NCBI GenBank assembly: GCA_015063485.1
Contig: SVUA01000003.1
Span: 51,495 to 115,494 of the forward strand
DNA: 64,000 nt
Reading direction: 5' to 3'
Source: Oscillospiraceae bacterium
GTDB taxonomy: Bacteria; Bacillota; Clostridia; Oscillospirales; CAG-272
Numbering within the stretch: the first letter of the stretch is position 1; each line of letters begins with the position of its first letter. Positions 48,908 to 56,581 of the stretch are shown here, piece after piece. The position numbers were made by a program, and so were the translations under genes. The notes under the pieces were generated by a model. That model was not told where the DNA came from and did no database searches. It saw only the letters and a program-made list of their open reading frames with translations.

Positions 48908-49414
48908 TTATTTCACGTACGCCTTTTCTATCTCGCAGATATACATACGATGGTAGTCTTCAGCCGCGTAATTTGACAATAAAGCTTTGTCTATAAAGCG
49001 ATCCTTTTCGATATCCTGCGCGTAAAGCTTTCTGCAAACGAGCAAAAGCTGCGCTTCCTTAATACACGGAACGCCATCAACGTCAGCAGTCGAAAGTCCT
49101 GCTTTTGCAAGCTTATCGCAGTCGCGTCCGCTCTCTCTTCCGCAGAGAGTGAGCGCACTTCTGTATTCTTCGTCCAAAAACGCAAAGGATATCCTATCCT
49201 CCTTCTCAACAAGAGAGTAGGTGTGTCTTTGAGGTCTTATAAACGCCGTGCAAACGCATTTGTTCCATAGAACGCCAAGCGTACCCCAGCTTGCCGTCAT
49301 TGCGTTGACTCTGCCGTTTTCTTCGTCATTTGCGGTTATAAGCATCCAATTCTTGCCTATAAGCTTCATGGCATTTGCAATCTCGTAAGGCGATATCTCC
49401 TTGAAATCTTCCAT
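48908..49414 (-). CDS. Flavin reductase-like (FMN-binding split barrel) protein
   Basis: 168 residues. It begins MEDFKEISPYEIANAMKLIGKNWMLITANDEENGRVNAMTASWGTLGVLWNKCVCTAFIRPQRHTYSLVEKEDRISFAFL, which is the typical flavin reductase domain that binds FMN and uses NAD(P)H. The start is ATG 49414 after TTTGGAGGTATTAT; the ORF track begins 13 codons earlier. It is the first gene upstream of proA but separated by 58 bp, so co-transcription is uncertain. Confidence 0.88.
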   Translation of the reverse strand: MEDFKEISPYEIANAMKLIGKNWMLITANDEENGRVNAMTASWGTLGVLWNKCVCTAFIRPQRHTYSLVEKEDRISFAFLDEEYRSALTLCGRESGRDCDKLAKAGLSTADVDGVPCIKEAQLLLVCRKLYAQDIEKDRFIDKALLSNYAAEDYHRMYICEIEKAYVK

Positions 49415-49619
49415 ATAATACCTCCAAATATATCTCACTTTATATGATATCAAAAAATCCTCGTTTCGTCAATGTTTTTTGAAAATCAAGCCTAAATATT
49501 AAAACATAATTCACAAATGTTCATACTTTATACAAATAATACTGTCGATATAAGTAACAAAAAAATGTATAATTATATATCATTATATAATAATTATTCA
49601 TTTGGAAAGGATATACCTA

Positions 49620-50657
49620 ATGCAAAACAATCTCGAATTTATAAGAAAGCTCCCCATTCCTATGGATCTAAAGGAGCAATATCCGCTCAAAACTGAATAC
49701 AAGGAAAAGAAAAAAATACGCGACACGGAAATTGCCGACGTATTTACAGGAAGATCGGACAAGCTCGTCCTTATCATAGGACCTTGCTCGGCAGACCGCG
49801 AGGACGCGGTGCTTGACTACACGCTCCGTCTCGCAAAGATTCAGGAAAAGGTCGCGGATAAGCTCATTATTATCCCCCGAATCTATACGAACAAGCCTCG
49901 TACCACAGGTGACGGATATAAGGGTATGCTCCATCAGCCCGCCCCCAACCGCGCAGAAGATATGCTTGAGGGTATTATCGCTATCCGCCGTCTCCACACC
50001 CGCGCTATCGAGGAAACAGGTCTTTTCTGCGCAGACGAGATGCTCTATCCCGAAAACTACCGCTACCTTTCCGACTTACTTTCCTACGTTGCCGTGGGAG
50101 CTCGCTCAGTCGAGAACCAGCAGCACCGCCTCGTAGCAAGCGGTATAGATATTCCCGTAGGTATGAAGAATCCCACGGGCGGTGACATCTCGATAATGCT
50201 CAATTCAATTACCGCAGCGCAGCACTCTCACACCTTCCTCTATCGCGGTTGGGAGTGCGTTTCAAAGGGAAATCCCCTCGCTCACGCTATTTTGCGCGGA
50301 TACGTCGATAAGCACGGCAAATCTCTGCCCAACTATCACTTCGAGGATCTTATCTCGCTTTATGAGGATTATGAGACAAGAAATCTTCAGAACATGGCGC
50401 TTATCGTTGATGCAAACCACGCAAACTCAGGCAAAAAATACGAGGAACAACCCCGTATATGCAAGGAAGTTCTTCACGCTTGCCGTCATTCCGACAAGGT
50501 TCGAAGCTACTTCAAGGGCTTCATGATAGAAAGCTATATCGAGGACGGCTGTCAGAAGATAGGCGCGGATTCGGTATACGGAAAATCCATCACCGATCCC
50601 TGTCTCGGCTGGGTTAAGACCGAACGCCTTATCTACGACATAGCTGAGCTTATATAA
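49620..50657 (+). CDS. aroF: 3-deoxy-7-phosphoheptulonate synthase (class I DAHP synthase)
   Basis: 345 residues catalysing the first step of the shikimate pathway. Motifs are LVLIIGPCSADRE, PRIYTNKPRTTGDGYKGMLHQP, LFCADEMLYPENYRYLSDLLSYVAVGARSVENQQHRLVASG, GMKNPTGGDISIMLNSI and IVDANHANSGKKYEEQ with metal ligands. It belongs to the AroF/G/H type, but I cannot assign feedback specificity. ATG 49620 follows GGAAAGGATATACCTA. A single-gene unit; no leader peptide or T-box is visible upstream. Confidence 0.93.
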   Translation: MQNNLEFIRKLPIPMDLKEQYPLKTEYKEKKKIRDTEIADVFTGRSDKLVLIIGPCSADREDAVLDYTLRLAKIQEKVADKLIIIPRIYTNKPRTTGDGYKGMLHQPAPNRAEDMLEGIIAIRRLHTRAIEETGLFCADEMLYPENYRYLSDLLSYVAVGARSVENQQHRLVASGIDIPVGMKNPTGGDISIMLNSITAAQHSHTFLYRGWECVSKGNPLAHAILRGYVDKHGKSLPNYHFEDLISLYEDYETRNLQNMALIVDANHANSGKKYEEQPRICKEVLHACRHSDKVRSYFKGFMIESYIEDGCQKIGADSVYGKSITDPCLGWVKTERLIYDIAELI

Positions 50658-50677
50658 TGACGCATATAAAATTTGAT

Positions 50678-50731
50678 GGAACTTTTTTGAAAAAAGTTCC
50701 CTCACTCCCTCTCAAAAACTTCTTGAGGGAG
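50678..50731. repeat. Two adjacent hairpins (GGAACTTTTTT and CTCCCTC type)
   Basis: GGAACTTTTTTGAAAAAAGTTCC at 50678-50700 and CTCCCTC...GAGGGAG at 50705-50731, together like the right half of the R6 core. Probably ends DAHP synthase transcription. Confidence 0.6.
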
Positions 50732-50762
50732 ATTATTTTGGAGTCGAACTGTGTTCGGCTCT

Positions 50763-52604
50763 TTATTTTTTGTTTTGTACGTAAGGAAGCTCGGTCATAC
50801 GCAATTTTGAACAGCCGTAAGGATACAATTCCACCTCGCACTCTTCTCCCATCGGTCTCTTTGATTCGGGAAGCCTTGCGCACACGGTATCGTATCCGTA
50901 CGCATAGCCCCAATCGATAGGCGTTACCTTTGCCTTAATAACGAGAGCGGGTGATTCGGACGAGAACGGTATATCTCCAACCGAGTGCTCCTCAACGGTA
51001 AATTCCTTCGAAGAATACGCAAAATTCCACTCGGATACTCCTTTATAATGATAATCGCAATATGGGAATTTCCTCTCAACGTCATTTTTTGTATATTCTT
51101 TGAGATTTACCTCCGCTTTTATCGGCAGAGCGAAAACGAGCGGACCGTACTCAACGTATCGAAGCGACCTGCTCGGTGATGTGGCAAGTCTTGCCTGTAC
51201 GTCAAACGATATAAGTATCTCGGTCTTTCCTTCATTAAATCCACCAAACGTAAGCATATCTTGCTTTTTAACGAGCTTTCCGTTGACAGTTAGACCTTTC
51301 GCAAATGAGGGGACTCTTATATGTAACTTCATCGCGGTCTTTTTATCTGCCTCAACGGTATATTTGAATGTGTTTTTAAAGGGATATTCAGTATCAAGTC
51401 TTATTTTTATCTTGCTTCCGTTCCATTCGGAGTTAAGCTCTGCGGGAACAGGCATAGCACAGACCACACCGTCATTGGCTCTCATAAAGGTACTGAGCAC
51501 AAGCTTTGGCCAACCTTGACCGAAATTTGCGGTACAACAACCAAAATGAGGCTCAAGTCCGAAAACGTGCGCGTCCCTGCCGTTAGTACGAAACACGGGA
51601 TTCCCCAAAAACGGAGTGCAATCTATCTGATTGCTCATCTGTACGTATTGATGCGCCCACATATCGTCGGTCACCGCCGCGGGAAGCGAGTTAAACGACA
51701 CCTTTTCAAGAAGCTGTGCCCACCTTTTGTCTCCCGTATAAGCGTATAAATGCTCTAACGAAAACATAAGCTCAACGACAGCGCAAAGCTCCACACCTTG
51801 AATCGCGCTTATTCCCGAAAGACATTCGTCTCCCGTAAACATACCTGTTGGCATAGCGTTGTATTTCATAAGCTCGCTGTAAAGCTTATCCGCAAGCCCC
51901 GTGTATTCTTCTCCGAGGAGCTCACACGAGACAGCTTCTGATTTAAGCATCATGGCAAGATTTACAACGTGAGTTTCATGAGTCCATTTGTTAAGAGGAC
52001 GCGCCCATACGTCCATATGCTTTTCATAGTCTGTTCCCTGCTCTTTCAATATCTTTGCAAGGTCCTTTATCCATTCCTCGCCATAACGGTCATACAGCCA
52101 ATTCAGCGCTATAAAGCTCTCAAACCAGCGGCGTTTCGCCCAAGAAAATAGCGAGATCTTACCATTCTTCAAAAGCTCGTAATAGTTTTTCATGATTCTG
52201 TAAACGACGTCGGGAATACGCGCATCGTTTGAGCATTCCGCGTAATTTACAAGCACCTTTGATATAAGCTGGACCGCCCACGTATCGTATTTTTCTCTGG
52301 GCGTACTTCCATTCGGACATATCCAACCGTCTGCATCTTGATTAGCGATTATACAGTCTACGTATCTTTTTGCTCTTTGCTTCATATCGTCATCGTCAAG
52401 CAGATACGCAAGCGGAATAAATCCGTCGAGCCAATAAGGAACTCTCTCCCACCCCTCGCGATCACCGCCTATCCACATAGAATCTCGTACGTCTGCCCAA
52501 ACTCTGTCAAGCTGTCCCGCAAGACCTTGTGCCTGTAACCTTAACTGTCGCTCCGTCCAACCGATAGGTCTTATCTCGTTTGAAGTAAAAAAGCCGTATT
52601 TCAT
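50763..52604 (-). CDS. GH127 family glycosidase (beta-L-arabinofuranosidase type)
   Basis: 613 residues. The helical barrel begins WTERQLRLQAQGLAGQLDRVW and WIGGDREGWERVPYWLDGFIPLAYLLDDDDM. The zinc site is IQGVELCAVVELMFSLEHLYAYTGDKRWAQLLEKVSFNSLPA near residue 270 and EPHFGCCTANFGQGWPKL near residue 355, matching the E-x-C and C-C pattern of GH127, where the first of the paired cysteines is the nucleophile. C-terminal beta domains follow. ATG 52604 follows ACAGAGGAGGTTTTT; the ORF track start is 39 codons too early. No signal peptide. Divergent AraC regulator. Confidence 0.88.
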   Translation of the reverse strand: MKYGFFTSNEIRPIGWTERQLRLQAQGLAGQLDRVWADVRDSMWIGGDREGWERVPYWLDGFIPLAYLLDDDDMKQRAKRYVDCIIANQDADGWICPNGSTPREKYDTWAVQLISKVLVNYAECSNDARIPDVVYRIMKNYYELLKNGKISLFSWAKRRWFESFIALNWLYDRYGEEWIKDLAKILKEQGTDYEKHMDVWARPLNKWTHETHVVNLAMMLKSEAVSCELLGEEYTGLADKLYSELMKYNAMPTGMFTGDECLSGISAIQGVELCAVVELMFSLEHLYAYTGDKRWAQLLEKVSFNSLPAAVTDDMWAHQYVQMSNQIDCTPFLGNPVFRTNGRDAHVFGLEPHFGCCTANFGQGWPKLVLSTFMRANDGVVCAMPVPAELNSEWNGSKIKIRLDTEYPFKNTFKYTVEADKKTAMKLHIRVPSFAKGLTVNGKLVKKQDMLTFGGFNEGKTEILISFDVQARLATSPSRSLRYVEYGPLVFALPIKAEVNLKEYTKNDVERKFPYCDYHYKGVSEWNFAYSSKEFTVEEHSVGDIPFSSESPALVIKAKVTPIDWGYAYGYDTVCARLPESKRPMGEECEVELYPYGCSKLRMTELPYVQNKK

Positions 52605-52641
52605 AAAAACCTCCTCTGTTTTTAATATTGCAAAAACATTA

Positions 52642-52670
52642 TTGACATATTTGACTTCATATAGTATAAT
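52642..52670 (+). promoter_or_regulatory. Consensus promoter of the AraC gene at 52.7 kb
   Basis: TTGACA, 17 nt, TATAAT, 75 bp before the AraC start in the intergenic region shared with the divergent GH127 gene. Confidence 0.7.
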
Positions 52671-52744
52671 AGCAGATATAACGGTATATTTCAATTGCAA
52701 TATCCGAAAAATATATTGCAAAAATCGATATAGGAGATATCTTT

Positions 52745-53518
52745 ATGATCCTTGATTTTTCTCCCTCGCCAAACTTTTACGCCTGCTCGACAAAAGTGTT
52801 TTTGCAAAATGAGATACACGTAACGCGCCGCTATAAAAGAAGCGTATTGATCTTAATGCTTGGCGGAGTACTGCGCTTTATGGAGGACGGAAAAGAAATA
52901 ACACTTGAAAAAGGCGAATATTATATTCAACGCCAAGGTCTTTTTCAGGAAGGAGTACCGCTTGACGATCCGCCGATCTACTTCTACATAGAATTTTACG
53001 GTCATTATTCGGACGGCGAAAACGGTCTTGCCCTGCGCGGAAGCTTTTCTCCCGAAAAGCTTTCGGCAATAACCGAAGGACTTGAAGCTATTTTTAAAGA
53101 GCATAAGGCAAATTTCTTCTTGTTGAACTCATATATGTGCCGCATATTCAGCGAGCTTCTGGAAGGTGTTCCGACATTAAACGAAAAAACCAATACCGCC
53201 CGTCTTATAAAAAACTTCATAAGCTCCCGTTATTATTCGCAGACAAAAATATCCGACATATCAAAAAAATTCGGATACGCCGAGGATTACGTTATACGCA
53301 TCTTCAAAGAAATATACGGTATAACTCCGCACAAATATCTGACGAATATTCGCTTGGAGCACGCAAGATGGCTTCTCGAAAACACCGATAAAACGGCTGA
53401 TGAAATAGCAGTAAGTATAGGCTATAACGATTTTTCCACCTTCTTTCGCGCATTTAAAAACGCATACGGAGTTTCGCCAAGCAATATACGGAGAGCAAAT
53501 CAAAAACAAGGAGTATGA
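52745..53518 (+). CDS. AraC-family regulator divergent from GH127
   Basis: 257 residues. A cupin N-domain (LIMLGGVLRFMEDGKEITLEKGEYYIQRQGLFQEG) is followed by the AraC domain (KISDISKKFGYAEDYVIRIFKEIYGITPHKYLTNIRLEHARWLL and EIAVSIGYNDFSTFFRAFKNAYGVSPSNIRR). ATG 52745 follows ATAGGAGATATCTTT. It most likely activates the divergent GH127 gene. The stop codon lies within a terminator hairpin. Confidence 0.9.
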   Translation: MILDFSPSPNFYACSTKVFLQNEIHVTRRYKRSVLILMLGGVLRFMEDGKEITLEKGEYYIQRQGLFQEGVPLDDPPIYFYIEFYGHYSDGENGLALRGSFSPEKLSAITEGLEAIFKEHKANFFLLNSYMCRIFSELLEGVPTLNEKTNTARLIKNFISSRYYSQTKISDISKKFGYAEDYVIRIFKEIYGITPHKYLTNIRLEHARWLLENTDKTADEIAVSIGYNDFSTFFRAFKNAYGVSPSNIRRANQKQGV

Positions 53519-53536
53519 CGGTTGTCATACTCCTTG
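53507..53536. terminator. Bidirectional terminator between AraC and asnA
   Basis: CAAGGAGTATGAC-GGTT-GTCATACTCCTTG, 13-bp perfect stem, overlapping the last codons of the AraC gene; A and T runs on both sides. Confidence 0.88.
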
Positions 53537-53543
53537 CTTTTGA

Positions 53544-54551
53544 TCATAAAAGAGTTATATTATGCGCTTTGCAAGCCTCGATCATTTCAACGGGCCACAC
53601 CGACGTTTGAACCTCTCCGACGTGCGCCTTTTCAAGTAAAAGCATACACAGGCGCGACTGACCGATACCTCCGCCGATAGTAAGCGGAAGAGTTCCGTCA
53701 AGTATCATCTTGTGATACGGGAAAGCTCTGCGCTCATTTGCGTTTGCGATATTGAGCTGTCTGTCCATAGCCGCGGCATCTACGCGGATACCCATAGACG
53801 AGATCTCAAGCGAGCGGTCAAGCACGTTATTCCAAACGAGGATATCACCGTTGAGCGCCCAGTCGTCGTAGTCGGGCGCGCGGCTGTCATGCGGCTTGCC
53901 CGACTTGAGCGCACCGCCTATCTGCATAATGAAAACTATGCCGTGTTCCTTTGTGATAAGGTCCTCTCTCTCCTTGTCGGTCTTGTCGGGATACATATCC
54001 TCAAGCTCCTGACTTGTGATAAAGAACACCTCCTCCGCCATCTCTCCCGTAAGCACGGGATAATGTTCGGAAAGCTTTGCCTTCGTTCTCGCAAGCGCGC
54101 GAATGATACCTCTTACGGTCTCCTTGAGATAATCGATAGTGCGGTCTGACGCTTCGATAACCTTTTCCCAGTCCCACTGGTCAACGAAGATCGAATGTGT
54201 GTTATCCGCCTTGTCGTCTCGGCGAATAGCGTTCATATCGGTATAGATACCCTCTCCCGAGCCGTATCCGTAACGGTAAAGAGCCATTCTCTTCCACTTC
54301 GCAAGTGACTGGACTATCTCCGCAGTACCCTCTACCTCTTTCATTGTAAAGGACACCTTGCGCTCAACACCGCTGAGGTCATCGTTGATACCGCTTCCCT
54401 GCTTTACTATTATGGGCGCGGTCACGCGGTCGAGATTCAGTTCTCTCGCAAGCTCCTTTTGAAAGGTGTCTTTTATTAACTTTATCGCTCTCTGCGTATC
54501 GCGAAGCGAGAGCTTCGGGTCGTAATTTTTTGGGAAGATCAGTTCTGACAT
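53544..54551 (-). CDS. asnA: Aspartate--ammonia ligase
   Basis: 335-residue ammonia-dependent asparagine synthetase, structurally related to class II tRNA synthetases. Recognised by VTAPIIVKQGSGINDDLSGVERKVSF, KWKRMALYRYGYGSGEGIYTDMNAIRRDD, HSIFVDQWDWEKVI and LPLTIGGGIGQSRLCMLLLEKAHVGEVQ. ATG 54551 follows GAAAGGAGATCGTT. It lies 31 bp after asnS and should be controlled by the same T-box. Confidence 0.96.
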   Translation of the reverse strand: MSELIFPKNYDPKLSLRDTQRAIKLIKDTFQKELARELNLDRVTAPIIVKQGSGINDDLSGVERKVSFTMKEVEGTAEIVQSLAKWKRMALYRYGYGSGEGIYTDMNAIRRDDKADNTHSIFVDQWDWEKVIEASDRTIDYLKETVRGIIRALARTKAKLSEHYPVLTGEMAEEVFFITSQELEDMYPDKTDKEREDLITKEHGIVFIMQIGGALKSGKPHDSRAPDYDDWALNGDILVWNNVLDRSLEISSMGIRVDAAAMDRQLNIANANERRAFPYHKMILDGTLPLTIGGGIGQSRLCMLLLEKAHVGEVQTSVWPVEMIEACKAHNITLL

Positions 54552-54582
54552 AACGATCTCCTTTCACTTTTGTTTTTTCTTT

Positions 54583-55956
54583 TTATCTGATGTTTCCAAC
54601 TGTTCTCGGATAGAGTATAACGTCGCGAATGTTCGACATTCCCGTAACGTACATGATGATACGCTCAAAGCCAAGTCCGAAGCCCGAGTGAGGAACGCTT
54701 CCGAACTTACGAAGATCAAGGTAATCCTTGTAATCGTCAAGGTTCATGCCTCTTGCCTCCATAGCCGAAACGAGCTTATCGTAATCAGCCTCTCTCTCGG
54801 AGCAACCGATTATCTCTCCGACACCGGGGACGAGAAGGTCGGTAGCGGCAACGGTCTTTCCGTCGGGGTTCTGCTTCATATAGAATGCCTTGATATCCTT
54901 GGGATAATTCGTAAGGAATACGGGTTTTTTGTAAATTTCCTCGGTGATATATCTCTCGTGCTCGGTCTGGAGGTCAAGCCCCCACTCAACAGGGTACTCA
55001 AACTTTACGCCCGAAGCTTTGAGCTGATCGATTGCCGTCGTATAATCAACGATAGCGAAATCGTTGTCAACGACGCTCTGGAGCTTCTCGCGAAGTCCCT
55101 TTTCAAATCTCTGCTCGAAGAATGCAAGCTCATCGGGGCACTTTTCCATAACGTCTCGGATAACGTACTTTATCATATCCTCCGCGATCTCGATAATATC
55201 GGGAAGCTCCGCGAATGCCACCTCGGGCTCGATGTGCCAGAACTCCGCAACGTGTCTTGGCGTGTTGCTGTTTTCAGCACGGAAGGAAGGACCAAATGTA
55301 TATATCTTTCCAAGTCCCATAGCCGCGACCTCTCCCTCAAGCTGACCCGAAACAGAAAGTCCCGCGCGCTTGCCGAAGAAGTCGTTTGCGTAATATTCCT
55401 CTGCGTTCTTATACTCGGTATTGTAACCAATAGTCGTTACCTGAAATACCTCGCCCGCGCCCTCACAGTCAGAGCCCGTAAGAAGAGGGGTGTTGATATA
55501 GGTATAGTGATTTTCTTGAAAATATCTGTGAAGAGCCGCTGCCATTATCGAACGGATACGGAGGACTGCGTTAAAGGTGTTGGTACGAACTCTGATGTGA
55601 GGGATCTCACGGAGAGTCTCAAGCTTCTGGAATTTCTTCTGCAAAGGATAGTCCGCAGGACAGTCGCCAAGCACCTCGATGCTTACGGCGTTTATCTCAA
55701 CTCCGCCGCCGTTCATAGCGGGGACGACAGTTCCAACTACCTTGAGTGCAGACCCTAAGTGTGTTGCCGCTACGGGCATCTCAAGAGTCGCCTTGTCAAC
55801 GACTATCTGCAAGTGATTAAGCGTCGTTCCGTCGTTGAGCGCAAGGAACGCCATATTCTTCGAGTCACGCGCAGTGCGTACCCAACCGCAAACGGTCGCC
55901 TCCTGTCCAACGTACGCGCCGTTTTCCATAATATCGCGAATATCAATGTGTTTCAT
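54583..55956 (-). CDS. asnS: Asparaginyl-tRNA synthetase
   Basis: 457-residue class II synthetase. The OB-fold anticodon-binding domain (VTVCGWVRTARDSKNMAFLALNDG) is followed by IRVRTNTFNAVLRIRSIMAAALHRYF, the GPSFRAENSNTPRHVAEFWHIEPEVAF motif 2 and GFGLGFERIIMYVTGMSNIRDVILYPR motif 3. It charges tRNA-Asn and is co-transcribed with asnA. ATG 55956 follows AAAGAGAGGGTATAAAAA. A T-box leader lies upstream, separated by a repeat insertion. Confidence 0.97.
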   Translation of the reverse strand: MKHIDIRDIMENGAYVGQEATVCGWVRTARDSKNMAFLALNDGTTLNHLQIVVDKATLEMPVAATHLGSALKVVGTVVPAMNGGGVEINAVSIEVLGDCPADYPLQKKFQKLETLREIPHIRVRTNTFNAVLRIRSIMAAALHRYFQENHYTYINTPLLTGSDCEGAGEVFQVTTIGYNTEYKNAEEYYANDFFGKRAGLSVSGQLEGEVAAMGLGKIYTFGPSFRAENSNTPRHVAEFWHIEPEVAFAELPDIIEIAEDMIKYVIRDVMEKCPDELAFFEQRFEKGLREKLQSVVDNDFAIVDYTTAIDQLKASGVKFEYPVEWGLDLQTEHERYITEEIYKKPVFLTNYPKDIKAFYMKQNPDGKTVAATDLLVPGVGEIIGCSEREADYDKLVSAMEARGMNLDDYKDYLDLRKFGSVPHSGFGLGFERIIMYVTGMSNIRDVILYPRTVGNIR

Positions 55957-55997
55957 TTTTTATACCCTCTCTTTATTTTATCTTTATTATTTATGAG

Positions 55998-56178
55998 GAC
56001 GCATTCGACCCTTTCTTAAAAGAAAGTGTCGAGCCCCAAAGAATTTCTTAAAATAGAGTTTTCTTTTATGTTTAGTTTTTTTATGTTTAGTTTTCTTTTT
56101 GCTTACTTTTTCTTTTATGTTTAGTTTTCTTTTTGCTTACTTTTTCTTTTTTAAAAGAAAAAGTAAGTCGCGTCCCCC
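55998..56178. repeat. Family-2 repeat with tandem TTTATGTTTAGTTTTC units between T-box and asnS
   Basis: Starts GAGGACGCATTCGACCCTTTCTTAAAAGAAAGTGTCGAGCCCCAAAG (matching 4.3 kb inverted). Then CTTTTATGTTTAGTTTTCTTTTTGCTTACTTTTT is tandemly repeated. The right end is the palindrome CTTACTTTTTCTTTTTTAAAAGAAAAAGTAAG at 56136-56167 and TCGCGTCCCCCC. It lies inside the asnS leader. Confidence 0.65.
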
Positions 56179-56193
56179 CACGCGTCTACAAAC

Positions 56194-56470
56194 AAAAAAC
56201 ACAGTCAGCTCGATCCTAAATAGGACGAACGACTGCGCTCGCGGTACCACCTATCTTACCGTAAAAAACGGTCTCCTCTACCCTCCCGTAACACGAAAGG
56301 ACGCCATTCTAACGCATAGCACGCGGCGCACCTACTGACAGAACCTCTGCGTTCAGATTGCAGCTCCGAAGTGTTCTTCGCGGGAGATCATTCTGCGCGG
56401 CTCACACCTTTCCGCACTCTCTGTAAGCGATATATCCCGTTACTTTTCTTCATCTTCGCTTTTATACATA
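56194..56470 (-). promoter_or_regulatory. T-box leader (tRNA-Asn responsive) of asnS-asnA
   Basis: On the minus strand the leader has the T-box core GGTGGTACCGCG (complement at 56240-56251). A terminator follows, formed by CAGTCGTTCGTCCTA...TAGGATCGAGCTGACTG, with TTTTTT at 56194-56199. A long stem I precedes it (AGAGAGTGCGGAAAGGTGTGAG ... CGCACCTACTGAC on the opposite strand). CTGAACGC carries an AAC triplet at 56351-56353, a plausible asparagine specifier. Uncharged tRNA-Asn should favour antitermination and raise AsnS and AsnA. Confidence 0.88.
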
Positions 56471-56474
56471 TGAT

Positions 56475-56503
56475 AGTATAATACTTTTTTCCCATTTTGT
56501 CAA
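56475..56503 (-). promoter_or_regulatory. Promoter of the T-box-asnS-asnA operon
   Basis: TTGACA, 17 nt, TATACT on the minus strand, directly upstream of the T-box leader. Confidence 0.75.
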
Positions 56504-56528
56504 GGAAAAATACAAAAAAACTCAAAAA

Positions 56529-56562
56529 AGTATCGTCGACGGATATTTCCGCCGACGATACC
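56529..56562. terminator. Terminator of the EEAP-repeat membrane protein gene
   Basis: GTATCGTCGACGG-ATATTT-CCGCCGACGATAC with one mismatch; on the minus strand TTTTTTGAG follows. Confidence 0.85.
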
Positions 56563-56581
56563 TTTATTTTTTAAGTTATTT

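Noticed and set aside
49455-49619. Possible riboswitch or T-box before DAHP synthase
   Set aside because: The region is AT-rich but shows neither GGTGGNACCGCG nor a terminator/antiterminator pair or leader peptide with aromatic codons.
54688-55758. 356-residue plus-strand open frame over asnS
   Set aside because: Antisense shadow of asnS, no motifs and no ribosome binding site.
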